This document shows, piece by piece, positions 26,501 through 36,895 of a stretch of DNA of 64,000 nt. The stretch spans positions 621,854-685,853 of the forward strand of contig NW_012236523.1 in NCBI RefSeq assembly GCF_000787575.1, in the 5' to 3' direction. The notes below the pieces were generated by a model. It searched no databases, was not told the origin of the DNA, and saw only the letters and a program-made list of their open reading frames with translations. Every line of letters starts with the position of its first letter. The stretch's first letter is position 1. Position numbers and translations under genes: made by a program. Source of the DNA: Acytostelium subglobosum LB1 (lineage: Eukaryota > Evosea > Eumycetozoa > Acytosteliales > Acytosteliaceae).

Positions 26501-28276
26501 ACTGTCGTGGAACGAATGAACGTCACTCACCTGGATGGAAGAAGTTGGACAACAACTCTGGAAACATTGAATTGGTCCTTATGAGCAATATCTCAAATGG
26601 TCCAAATACCAACTCAAACTTGTCAAAGTCATGGATGATCTGTGTTCCATGATGAATGATTGATTGATTGATTGATTGTGTTAGGGAGATGTTAACATAT
26701 ATGTCCGATTGTGTATGAGGATTATGTGATACATACTTCAGTTGTGTAGATGTTGAATGTGTTGATGTAGTGGAGGAGGAGCCCCTTCTTCTCGCTAAGG
26801 TTTTGGAACTCGATCAGGAACCGATTGTCTGTAAGCAGCATGTTGTCCCAGAGGAATGTCAGGACATTTGTCAACACAAGCTTGTGCTTCTTATCATCTT
26901 GGTCAAAGTCAAAGAGTGGTACACCAAGACGGATGATGAAGAAGGTATGATACTGTTGTCCACCCTGCTTGGCATCACGGATCAGTCGACTGACAAACTC
27001 AAGTAGCACCTTGTACAGGTTGGGATGACTCTTTGCCGTGCAAAAGCCCTGGTTGAGCAACTTGGATATATGGCTCTCAAAGTTTGGTATATGTGATACA
27101 TCTAACGAGCTGGGGGATGTTGTTTGTTGGTTTGTTTGTATGTTAGAAGAAGTATTGATTGCGTGCGCCCAAGGCTGATACCTACTTGTCAATGTGCATC
27201 AGGATGTACAGTGCAAGAGATGGGAATGTGTTGTTGTTGCCCAAGTGGAACAGATAGTCTGAGTAGATGTCGATGTCTGTGACCTTTTGATCAAAGGTGG
27301 ATTCGTATTCCAGCAGTTTGAGCCTCTCCTCCTTGCTAAAAGGGGCTCTTGTAACGACTACCTTGTGTACCAGATCGAGGAAATTCTTGCCGAAGCCAGT
27401 CTTCCTCTGAGCGCGGTGTTTGTAGGAGTAGTTCTTCTCCCGAGCAGCGTACGACCTCTCCAACATGATCAACGAGACGTCATTGAATCCAATGGAAAAG
27501 GCATACTGTTGTAACACGGTCTGGTCGTCGGGTACTGCCAGCGCCAGTATGCTCTCTTTGTTCACCATCAGCTCAAACACTCTCCAGTTCACAACGTTGG
27601 ATCTGTCAATCTGGAAGGTCAACCTAGCATAGTCGATGAAGATTCTGGTGCTTAGAGTTGAATAAGGGATCGATCCATGTTGCGGTATGAAAGGTGGATC
27701 CTTCTGAACTAAGGTACACATGATTGGGTCTGTTTGGTTCATGCTATGACCGAGGCTGAGGAGGGATGCATTAGTGGACTGTTCTGTTGCATGTCACTCC
27801 ATCTCCACCAACATCGTGAGTGACTAGCGGCTAATGGGTACTTACTGAAAGACACACAGCGATTCGAATCTGATCACAGCGAAGTACACTGGATTGTTGG
27901 CATCCAAGAAGACGGTTATTGTCTTTGTTTCAAAGTTGAACTGAAGGAGGACTTGAGGGCTTGAGTATAGAATGCCTCCTATATTGAGCAATGCTTTATA
28001 GTCAAAGAGTTTTTGGTCAATGTCGATAACAAAGTCTTGGTCGTCCACTGAATGAACTGCTGCTTGAGGTTGATTGCTTGGCTGATCCATCATAGGCTCC
28101 ACACCTTTACTATGATCATCATCATCCGAGTCAACCTCTTTAGAGTCCAACATCAGGTCACTCATGTTGATTCCAATATGATGCACATCATTGTTGTTGT
28201 CAGACTGTTTGGTTGGAATTGATTGATTGATGTTAATATTTGTGCAACAAAAACAACAACAACAATGACTTACCAT
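11557..28276 (-). CDS. RNF213/mysterin-like giant protein, copy C (5335 aa) with USP-like and tandem SAM-like C-terminus
   Basis: Ten exons: 28276-28274, 28204-27846, 27743-27186, 27109-26737, 26639-26531, 26455-25611, 25536-24971, 24898-12791, 12707-12494 and 12429-11557. They sum to 16008 bases, a whole number of codons, close to the size of human RNF213. Residues 1-940 are the N-terminal region shared with copies A and B. P-loops lie near residues 1520 (GPSGTGKT), 1917 (TGDTGVGKT) and 2407 (GPPGCSKT). Walker B motifs (VVFIDEFNT, VAFIDEAS) lie near 2136 and 2495; the latter pairs resemble the two active AAA modules of RNF213. I see no RING or RZ finger. Residues ~4820-5110 resemble a ubiquitin-specific protease fold with a zinc ribbon (CLKC...CACG). 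A Thr-rich linker and two SAM-like units end the protein. One ambiguous base lies at 14269. Ubiquitin ligase activity is known for the vertebrate relative only. Confidence 0.85.
12260..13252 (-). other. USP-like region within copy C
   Basis: Spans the end of the large exon, exon 9 and the start of exon 10. In order: a possible Cys box (DKCPYFHCLVEWL), a QEQHY helix, zinc-ribbon pairs CLKC and CACG, a YILIDIAR strand, a TYYSLHSVL strand, a GTY motif where active USPs have GHY, and a final ILFILV strand where USPs have YLLFY. The order and spacing match the second half of a USP fold well. The missing His suggests an inactive or ubiquitin-binding domain. Assigned by eye. Confidence 0.5.
28204..28276 (-). 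other. Intron placed directly after the start codon of copy C
   Basis: The ATG at 28276-28274 is followed at once by GTAAGT. A CAAACAG acceptor ends at 28205, after which the frame continues TCT GAC AAC. Reading through instead gives a run of eight Cys in nine residues, unlike coding DNA here. The coding part of exon 1 is thus only the start codon. Confidence 0.7.
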
Positions 28277-29322
28277 GTCTGATTGATTGAATTGATTGAT
28301 TGATTGTTTGATTTATAGAATGATAATGTTACAATAATATATGTATAAGTACAACTATGTACGATAGAGATAATAGTATTTAGATATATTGGTAGTTAGA
28401 GATAGCAGTGTAGTTGCGATGATTTGATATGGTGATGATGATGATGATGTTGGTGATAGGTAGGAAGGAAGGCATACGTGCCTCCAGGCAGGAAGGAAAG
28501 TAGGTCCACAAAGGAATGAGTGAATGCAAGTTTACAACTCCACCAGCCAACTCAAAGAATCAAAGTTGGCCTTCAGCGAAAACCACACAAGCCAAGAGGC
28601 ACTTGTTGGGTTAGGTTCAAACACACAACACTGTTGTTGATTCTAGTTTTGGGGTGTTCACATCACTGACTCCCTCACTTGACCAAGCATTACTACTTAA
28701 TCTTTGTTATAACTAATACTCTAGTTAAATATTATTATCATTATTACTCGTAGATGTAAGTTGTTTGATTGATTGATTGATAAATGATTGAAACGAATGA
28801 TATGATAGGGTGTGATCATCGAATAACTAGATTTATAAAAAATATCTTTGGGAATAATGGGCTGGGCTCATCCCAGGACATCAGGGAAAAATTTACGCAT
28901 GAACAACGATTCGTCTTTTGTTACTCTTGTCTTTGAGACCTTTGATGGACGACAAACCGTGAGTAAGTGATGGCACCTCATATCACTGTTTTACGTTTTC
29001 GATCAGTCGTTCCACACAAATAATACGAACACACAAATACACTACATTGTGTTTATTCATTCATTCAAACAATCGATCAATCATTCATTCACACACACAA
29101 CTAGCGCGCAAAGAGAGAACTGCACACACACTTAACTCAACACACTTATTACTCAACAACACACCATTGCATTGCATTCCATTTATTCATTCATCATCTA
29201 AGTACCATTCATTCATTCATTTATTAGTATAAGTTACATCGATAGTATAGATACAGATACAGATTGATATTGTTACAAGATAAAGATTATCCAAGACAGA
29301 AAGAGTAGACACCCAACATACA
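28277..29322. other. Divergent promoter region between copy C and the ankyrin-RGS gene
   Basis: A stretch of 1046 bases without a convincing ORF. It has AT-rich stretches and (GATGAT)n near 28435 on the copy C side. A C-rich, pyrimidine-rich leader with repeated CATTCATTCA lies before the ankyrin-RGS ATG. Confidence 0.5.
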
Positions 29323-31264
29323 ATGAATAACGCGTTGGCCCAGATCTTTGGAAAGACGGAATACAAAGAGTCGGACAAGGAGGAGTTCAAGACTGACTTG
29401 AAGAGTCTGCACAAGCACGTCAAGGAGAATGATTTGAAGCGATTGAAGAAGATGCTGGCGTTGAAGCGCGCAAAGTACTTGTTGAACGCGGCCGATGACA
29501 TTGACGGACAGACCGCCATTATGATCGCAGCCAAGTCCAACAACAGCGAGGTGTTTGATATGCTGTTGAGCTCGTTCCGCGCGCTAAAGGTCGACCTGGA
29601 CCACCCGGACAAGAATGGCAACACCGCCCTGCATCACTTCTTCTCGATGGACGTCGAGCCGCGCCTGCTGCTCACGCTGCTTGACCAGGAGGACGTGCAC
29701 GTCAACAGCGTGAACCGCGACCTCAACACGCCCTTCCACTACTTTTGCCAGAAGTTCAAGTCGGCGTCAGCCGTCAAGGAGGTCTTTGACAAGCTGGTGG
29801 CCAAGAGCGCCGACATCAATGCCACCAACCGCAATGGCGAGTCGCCCCTGCACAAGGCCGTCTTTAACAACGCGTTGGCGCCAACCATGCTCACACTGCT
29901 GCTGGAAAGCCATGCCAACGTCAACATCACCAACAAGAACGGCGAGTCCTGTTTGCACTACTGCGTGCGCATGGGTCGCACGGACCTCGTGGCCATCCTC
30001 CTGCGATATGGCGCGGACAAGACCACGGTGGTCGACAACGAAACACTCTTTGATCTGGCCATGAAGTTGAACTTTACCAAGCTGGCCGACCTCCTAAGGG
30101 ATGGTGTCGATGTCAACTCACACAGTAAGTATATAGTTCATGGATGGATGGCGCGAATCGATACTAACATACACAATCAATCAATCAATCCAATCAGATG
30201 GATCGACAACAGAGTTGATCATATTGTTACAGAATCCAACGTTGCGCGAGGACTTTAGGACGTTCTTGCGAGAGGATTTGATATGCGAGGAGAATGTGTC
30301 ATTCTGGCTGGACGTCGAGTCGTTCAAGACGATGAAGCCAGACTCGGCACTGCGCGTCTTTAAGGAGTTCTACAGGATCTACGACAAGTACATCACAGAG
30401 AGCTCGCCCAACGAGATCAACATACCCTACTCGATCAAGAAGGAGATCAATACCTTCCTCAAGTCTCTGCCGCCAATGAACGAGTTGCTCGACAGTCTTG
30501 CCTTGCTACCGATAGCAAACATCCCACCGACACCATCACCGCGCTTCTTTAGCAACAACAATACCAACACCAACTCGCCCATACTGAATAGTGGCAACAA
30601 CAACACCAACACCAACTCCAACTCCAACAACACTGCCGCACCGACGTCTGCATCACCATCCGTGCAATCAACGGCCAATCCAACACCCAACGCCAACTCA
30701 CAATCAGCATCACCTCCTCAACCCTTTTCAATCTCCTTCTCCAGTTCACCAGTGTCCAACAACAATGATCCTTCGGCCACAATATCTTCTTTGTCATCAT
30801 CCTCCTCTTCGTCGTCCGAGTCTACACCTCCAACGACCTTGGAGTCATCACCAATCTCAGCAGCCACAACCACAACAGCGTTGCCAACATCGACAGGAGG
30901 CAGCAATGATGAGGCTGTATCATCATCAACATCAACATCAACATCCACTCAATCTATCACCTCCACCAACAACACCAACACTAATAATCCAACTCTGCCA
31001 ACTATCCCGACGATCATAACGACAGAGGCTGTTGTAGCTACATCACCGACGACTACATCAACAACTCCAACAATAACAACAACAGCAGCAGCAACATCCT
31101 CAACCGACTCAACAACAATCACCTATGATTGCTCCAAAGCGCAGTCTATTTACAACACAGCACAACAGCATATCTTTATGTTGATGGCCACTGACTCTTT
31201 GTCCAAGTACAAGAAGAGGGCAAGGAAGAGTAGCTCACATGGCACAGGAGGACAAGCCGACTAG
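29323..31264 (+). CDS. Ankyrin-repeat protein with RGS domain split by a low-complexity insert
   Basis: Two exons (29323-30124, 30198-31264) give 622 residues. Residues ~60-265 form about six ankyrin repeats (motifs DGQTAIMIAAK, NGNTALHHFF, NGESPLHKAV, NGESCLHYCV). Exon 2 opens with an RGS domain: LLQNPTLREDFRTFL, EENVSFWLDVESF and IYDKYI are its classic helices. It breaks off after about residue 365. Some 220 residues of Asn, Thr, Ser and Pro runs follow, and the final RGS helices reappear at ~590 (AQQHIFMLMATDSLSKYKK). RGS domains accelerate GTP hydrolysis by heterotrimeric G-alpha proteins, so a signalling role at the membrane or cytosol is likely. The ankyrin part is unusually GC-rich. 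Confidence 0.8.
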
Positions 31265-31873
31265 ATCTAATAAACCGCGCATTCATTCATACATACATAC
31301 TATAATAGGGGTGGAGCTGGAGACTGATGATTGATCGGCGGAGAGTAGTCTGAATTAAGTTGTGGATCGTCCTAGGACTATCCATCGAGTGTATCAAACT
31401 TCATTGATTTCGTTGTCACTCCAGAGTTCCAACCAGAGCCGCGACGAACCTCCAGCTGTGACACTGTTCATTGGTTGTTGTAGTCGCGACCCAGGATACA
31501 ATGTCTGGTACCAGAGCTCCCACTGTGCGCAGGATTCCCACCAAGGGATTATCGACATCTCAGACCTTCCCAAGCCATTCATCACTGTGATTGTGATGTT
31601 CTTTGTTGTATGTTGTTGTGTTGTTACACAGCCATTCGTTTTGCCTAACACTTGTTTCCACCGATCATGTGATCATCAGTCAGCCACCGTCGAGCCCCAA
31701 CAAGGTCTCTAACACGCCCCTCACTAAATATGATCAAACTCTTTTTACAAAACTTGATTATGGGAATGAATGTCCTGATTTGGACATTAATTAAATTATT
31801 ATTATTATGTACAACTCAACCTCATTCCCCGTCCATCCATCCATCAGTCAACTGGCTGACTGACAGACAGGGG
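31265..31873. other. Convergent intergenic region
   Basis: Six hundred bases between the 3' ends of the ankyrin-RGS and FNIP genes. Short ORFs on both strands (about 31362-31712 and 31394-31651) have no recognisable motif or codon pattern; I do not call a gene. The 3' part is AT-rich. Confidence 0.4.
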
Positions 31874-33244
31874 TCAGGAGGTTGTTAGGTTTATTCGCTT
31901 GCCTTTTGGATCTCGGATATTGAGTATGGATGTCTTACTGTCGTATTGACCAAGGCAACAGAGGTCAAAGATCATCTCGCCAACGTCCAGGTTGATGCGC
32001 GCCAAGTCGATGAAGCCACCAAACAGTCGCTCGTCCACAATCAGTAAATGTCCATTGTTAAAGTTGCGAATGTATATCGACTCGATGATGCCGTGATTAT
32101 ATAGATTGAGAGTGCAGAGTGATGCGATCGCTTCGATTGGGATGACGGGCGAGTGTGCGTACTTGGCCACCAGATTCAACTCCTTCAAACTGGGCGGCAG
32201 TGAGCTGTTGTCAATCGTCGTGATCTCCTGATGGATGGTCAGACTCAGCAGACGATTAGGCAGACAGCCCTGACGGACGCGCGTCAGCTGTGAAACGGTT
32301 AGATGGCGTACAGTGTCTGGGATGGTGTCGCCCTGCTCAAAGCGGACGAGAGTGAGATTGCTGACGCTGGGCGGCACGTCGTGTGTGTCGATGGGCATGT
32401 GATTGCTCAGTGTGAGGTGTGTGGCGGTAGGCGGTACCATCCCGTCGACAATGCGGAAGATGTCGCCCGTGAGTTCTACGTGCCGGATGGACGAGTCGCG
32501 CGGCAGTGGCTTGATGTTTTTGGTGGCTATGATCATTGTGGTGACGGGCTCGATTGATGCCGCGTCAAAGTGATGGAGATAGCATGCGATCCGCAGTGTC
32601 TTGCACGTCTTGGGCAGTACACCAACATCGATCGTCTTGCTAAACTTCTTGCCCAGTGACAGATACTCTAGTCGCGGCGGCAGCACGCCTTTGCCAATCG
32701 GTTTGTCAAAGCTGTTTGAGAGGACCAGATGGCGCACGCTCGAGGGCATCCACCCTGGCGGTATATCCAAGTTGAACTGATGATAGAGCGTCAGGTGCGT
32801 GACGCCTCGCGGTATCTGTTGTGTTGTCGATTCCACAGTGAAGTACATTGGTTCAATCATATAGTTGACCGAGTCGCCATCGCCCGATTGATCATTATCA
32901 TTATCGTAATCGTTATCATTATCGTCATCTTCGTGATGACACCGTTTATCTAGATTATCAATGTATCCACAACTACTGCTGTCGTCAGTGTCCATGTCAG
33001 AGTTTGAGTCGTCATAGTTGGTCATTAGGTCTACGACACGATCGTATTCTTGGAATGATAGTGAGAGAGGTGATTCATCGGTGTGCTTTGAACATATTCG
33101 ATGTATCCTATGACATGTGACCAAGAAGCATACTCTATCTATATTAACATCTATTCTCTCTACTATATATAGCAGCAACAGGTCTGACAATGATGTAATG
33201 TCAAATGTTGATGTTGTTGCTGCTGGTGTTGTTGATGAACTCAT
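31874..33244 (-). CDS. FNIP-repeat (LRR-like) protein
   Basis: Single exon, 456 residues. The N-terminus (LSDLLLLYIVERI ... RVCFLVTCHRIHRI) has the degenerate F-box-like helix seen in many dictyostelid FNIP proteins. An acidic Asp/Asn tract covers residues ~75-120. From ~135 onward there are about ten 20-22 residue repeats with the pattern P-x-x-V/L-x-x-L-x-L-x-x-x-F-x-x-x-I, such as IPRGVTHLTLYHQFNLDIP and LPPRLEYLSLGKKFSKTID. FNIP repeats are a large dictyostelid-specific family of unknown, presumably scaffolding, function. The F-box-like start would fit an SCF adaptor, but that is inference. Confidence 0.8.
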   Translation of the reverse strand: MSSSTTPAATTSTFDITSLSDLLLLYIVERIDVNIDRVCFLVTCHRIHRICSKHTDESPLSLSFQEYDRVVDLMTNYDDSNSDMDTDDSSSCGYIDNLDKRCHHEDDDNDNDYDNDNDQSGDGDSVNYMIEPMYFTVESTTQQIPRGVTHLTLYHQFNLDIPPGWMPSSVRHLVLSNSFDKPIGKGVLPPRLEYLSLGKKFSKTIDVGVLPKTCKTLRIACYLHHFDAASIEPVTTMIIATKNIKPLPRDSSIRHVELTGDIFRIVDGMVPPTATHLTLSNHMPIDTHDVPPSVSNLTLVRFEQGDTIPDTVRHLTVSQLTRVRQGCLPNRLLSLTIHQEITTIDNSSLPPSLKELNLVAKYAHSPVIPIEAIASLCTLNLYNHGIIESIYIRNFNNGHLLIVDERLFGGFIDLARINLDVGEMIFDLCCLGQYDSKTSILNIRDPKGKRINLTTS

Positions 33245-33643
33245 CTCTTTGCAAAATATATATATCTCTATCTTTTAATGTTTTAAATATATATTAGTTT
33301 GTGAATATGATGTTGATCACATGTCCATTGATTGATTGTTGTTTGTTTGATTGATTAATATATGTACACATGGGTGAATGAATGAATGAATAAATGACAT
33401 CATTGGTGTTTCAAATTGGAATTGAATGAGTTGGACCACTCAAACACACCTTAATCATAAACACACTCACAACACACTTAATGGGCGCCTTCCTTTCAAT
33501 CAAAATGGAAATGACTTGTCTTTCAATAGATCTATCTGAATTTGGATCTTTATCATTTGTCATCCATTATTATTAATAAATATAAAGTTACATTTCAACT
33601 AACGTAAGGTCTATCTTCTTTTGGAAAGATTATCAGTTTGTTT
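33245..33643. other. Intergenic, AT-rich
   Basis: The 5' flank of the FNIP gene: TATATATCTC-type runs, (GAATGAAT)n near 33376, and no ORF or structured element seen. Confidence 0.5.
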
Positions 33644-34959
33644 TTATTCGTTCTTTTGACACATAACGATGTTATAATCGATAAACATGATGTAGGTTAG
33701 TGGAATATTACCAATGTAGGTGCTCTTATAGGTTGTGAAGGTAGTCACATCATCGTCATGGAGAGCTTGAATGACTTTGTTCACTTTGCTCGAGTGTAGT
33801 CCTATATTCCTTATCCAATCGTGTAGTTTGTCGTCAGGCCAATCGATGAATCCCTGCTTCTTGGTGTACTTTGTGAACTTTGGATGACCAGCGAGCCCAT
33901 GCAATTTGTCTATGAACATTCTGATAATGTCATCTGGCACAGTCAATTCAGACAAATGACTACGCAAACTTCTATAATGTAAGAGTGCCCACAGAGCCAA
34001 TGCAACTGAGTCGACGTGCAATGATTCCAGAGCGCTGGTCAACTGAACACAAAACACCTGGTCCATGTCTTTGAATGAGAGTATCCAGTCCATGAGTCGT
34101 TGTCAAACTCCGTCTTCCACTCAGGGTGATCATCATCGCTATGCTTGTGTTTTTGATGTTCAAACGTGATGTGGATCTTACCGAGGTGGTCCTTGGACTC
34201 TAAGCACTCCACACTGTTCAAGGTTCGGAAGCACGAACCGATCTGTTTTTTGAGGTCAATGGTCTTCAATCTGTCAGCATCAATACTAATGTGATAGGAC
34301 TCGCCCACTGGCTCATACTTGGTAATGCAACATCTCTCTGACATGTTGAATGACCAATGAATCAAGGCCTCCAGGCCCAGCAGGATCATTCTGGCCATCA
34401 TCATTACTCGAGTTAGACAATGACCTTATAAACTCACTGGTTGATTCGAACGAGTCGATAGAGTTGATCAGATTCCTAAGGTCATTGTGATCACGAAGAT
34501 GATCGTCATCGGCAATCGGTGTGTAGTTGTTCTTCTATTGAGGTGACAAGTGAATGATCGATGAGAGATGTGTGAGCTCGGCCATTATGTTGTTGATAGT
34601 CGACTGATTGATTGCTAACTGCTTATTGAACCTTGACTTGATGCTACTCTCCAACTCTGTGAGATCTCTGTGTAGTTGATTGAACTGTTCACCAATCTGA
34701 GACATCGAATCAAACATTGATTTACAATCTACCTATAGTCATTGAGTTGTGTAGATAGTTCCGACAATCTCGATGTATAATACATTGTATCTTGTTCTTG
34801 TTCTCCTTTTGATAAAGAGTAAATCATACTCTCAATGTTGATTACATTGTGACCAATATGTACTTGTCCAATACAATATTTACATAGTAATACACCTTTA
34901 CAACTAATACAAATGAACTCTGTATGTAGTTTATGATCACTGCATATTAGTGTCGTCAA
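33644..34959 (-). pseudogene. Decayed B-box protein gene with tandem SAM-like C-terminus
   Basis: The pieces follow the intact neighbour at 35132-36895 in order. A B-box (CSDH, CISC, CKYC, HIGH) lies at 34945-34840. A coiled coil follows at 34717-34535, then the IADDDHLRDH...LINSIDS region near 34500-34440 and the ISIDADRL...GSCF segment near 34290-34215. The SAM-like module is at 34093-33644 (MDWILSFKDMDQ and a second unit starting LHDWIRNIGL). The frame is broken by a stop near 34729, a TAG near 34534 right after the LSPQ motif, a shift near 34340 and another near 34095. None coincides with usable GT-AG borders, so I call it a pseudogene. Fast-evolving multi-exon structure is a weaker alternative. 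Confidence 0.65.
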
Positions 34960-35068
34960 CTACTGGCTCCATTCACTAACTCCTATCTCTCTCTATTCGA
35001 TATCTCTATCTCCGCGAAAAATGTTTGAAAATAACTTCAAAGCTCACCTTTTGAAAATTTGGTTGTAC

Positions 35069-35112
35069 GAGGGCAAGGGCAAGGGCAAGGGTAAGGGTAA
35101 GGGTTAGGGTTG
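35069..35112 (+). repeat. Telomere-like G-rich tandem repeat
   Basis: Three GGGCAA units, two GGGTAA units, then GGGTTA and GGGTTGG in a row, directly downstream of the stop of the B-box gene on the other strand. It could form a G-quadruplex. It resembles TTAGGG-type repeats but is short. Confidence 0.75.
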
Positions 35113-35131
35113 GTGTTCACCTACATGGTAG

Positions 35132-36895
35132 CTAATGACGAGGTATTATTGTTGCTTTGTAATCATAAATGAATTGTAGAGTAACCTTGGGTATCTTGGC
35201 TTTAAGACTTTCTATGCAGGCCCTCAATGTTGTGAAATGTACTACTTCTTCTTGAACAAGATGATTTGTTATCTGATCGACTTTGCCTGAGTGAATTCCA
35301 GCCAATCCAATCCATTCAAATAGATTATTGTCCATCCATTCTCTATTGTTTGAATATCTCTTTGATTGAATGTCCATGATGAATGTTGGTGGATTACTAA
35401 TCATGTCATTCATCTTATTCTTGAATAATGTTATCTCATTGTCCTTCATTTTATGCTTCAATAGATCATACATGTTTGTTTTTTGATGTGCCCATAGTGC
35501 CATTGCAACAGAGTTGATGCCCATAGACTCCAACGACTTGGCCAGGACATCACTTGACTCTATATCCATATCTTGGAAAGAGCGTATCCAATCAAATAGT
35601 GAATCGTTGTTGAGTGGTGGTAGCACGACTGGTTCGATGACCGACGACGATGATGATACCATTGTGGTGTCCAGTTGAACGTGTACATGTGCTAGAGTGA
35701 TTGGTGTATGATTGGGTGGTTCAATATCGATTGATTGGGTCACCAATTGATTGATAGATAGAATGGGCTGGGTCGTCTGTTTCTCGGTCCGATCACCAAA
35801 GGTATTGAATGTGGACAGGTCTGGATGAGTCCACACTTCATCCTTATCCACCACTGTTGGTAGCACCTTCTCCAATGAGGGTCCAACTAAACTAGGCGTG
35901 CCAACTGTTGGCAGATATGAATAGATAGCCTCGCAGGCAATGTCAGGTAATGGAGATGGTGATGACAACGAGAATGACGATGCTGGGGCGTCCTTCACCA
36001 TTGCCGGTGAGACCTTAATGTTGCCATGTGAAGAAGATGGTGATGCACATCCAGATGACTCTTGTGAGCCAGTTGTTGATGTTGACGAGGCGAACACTAC
36101 TTCCTCGCTGCTCTGATGGTGTGTATGAAAGCATGAGCTGATCAGTCCCTTGATTTTCATTTTGAAGGCAGACAACCGTCCTTCATCGACTTGGAGACAA
36201 ATGTGTGGCTTGGGAGGCTCGTGCTCCTTATGCAGCATGCTGGGGTCTCGAACATGTTCGAAGATCAGAGGCCAGGGGTCAGGCTGGGTGGCGTCGGCAA
36301 TGTCCTTCTTTGGGAAATCCTGAGTGATGTATGTTTCAATCGATCCACATTCGTCAATTGAGTCGACCAATCGTCTCATACCACATATATCGTCAATTGG
36401 TATATAAGTGTCCTTTGATTGAGGTGAAGAGTGTATTGTGGCCAAGAGATGTGTGATCTCGTTCATCAAGAAATTGATCGTTGGTCTAGCATGCTCCAAT
36501 TGCTCCAACACTGGTGCCTTGATACTATCCTCCACCTGCTTGATCACCAGACGAACCCGATCAAATTGGTTAGTGATTTGATCAATTGTACTAAAGTTTG
36601 ATTGAGCTTCTTCCTTGTAACCAGTCATCAACTTCAAAATGATATCATATCTCAGAGTATAATATGGTGGTCTAACAGCATGTTGTTGTTGATCATTATT
36701 GGATAGTTTGTTGATGGTACCTGATTTGCTGTAGAAGTAATGTCCTTGATGACTGTTGAATCCTACACACAACTCACAAAACAAGTCACCTGTTGGACAT
36801 GTTGTGCAAATGAAGTTTGGATTCTTGTGTCCACATGTATTTATTATTATTTCTTCTTCTTCTTTTTTTTTATCTCCTTTATCTTGTTCATTCAT
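35132..36895 (-). CDS. B-box (TRIM-like) protein with tandem SAM-like C-terminus
   Basis: Single exon, 587 residues. An acidic start is followed by a B-box zinc finger at ~20-55 (ligands CGHK, CTTC, CELC, HQGH) without a RING before it. Residues ~85-170 are a likely coiled coil. A family-specific segment containing ICLQVDEGRLSAFKMK ends near 260. A Ser/Pro-rich linker runs to ~435. The C-terminal 150 residues hold two SAM-like units opening NDSLFDWIRSFQDMD and NNLFEWIGLAGI, the same module that ends the RNF213-like copies B and C. B-box plus coiled coil usually makes antiparallel dimers. Without a RING this would act as an adaptor or need a partner ligase. Confidence 0.8.
   Translation of the reverse strand: MNEQDKGDKKKEEEEIIINTCGHKNPNFICTTCPTGDLFCELCVGFNSHQGHYFYSKSGTINKLSNNDQQQHAVRPPYYTLRYDIILKLMTGYKEEAQSNFSTIDQITNQFDRVRLVIKQVEDSIKAPVLEQLEHARPTINFLMNEITHLLATIHSSPQSKDTYIPIDDICGMRRLVDSIDECGSIETYITQDFPKKDIADATQPDPWPLIFEHVRDPSMLHKEHEPPKPHICLQVDEGRLSAFKMKIKGLISSCFHTHHQSSEEVVFASSTSTTGSQESSGCASPSSSHGNIKVSPAMVKDAPASSFSLSSPSPLPDIACEAIYSYLPTVGTPSLVGPSLEKVLPTVVDKDEVWTHPDLSTFNTFGDRTEKQTTQPILSINQLVTQSIDIEPPNHTPITLAHVHVQLDTTMVSSSSSVIEPVVLPPLNNDSLFDWIRSFQDMDIESSDVLAKSLESMGINSVAMALWAHQKTNMYDLLKHKMKDNEITLFKNKMNDMISNPPTFIMDIQSKRYSNNREWMDNNLFEWIGLAGIHSGKVDQITNHLVQEEVVHFTTLRACIESLKAKIPKVTLQFIYDYKATIIPRH

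Noticed and set aside
31362-31712. Possible small genes between the ankyrin-RGS and FNIP genes
   Set aside because: Overlapping frames on both strands without coding character or conserved motif.
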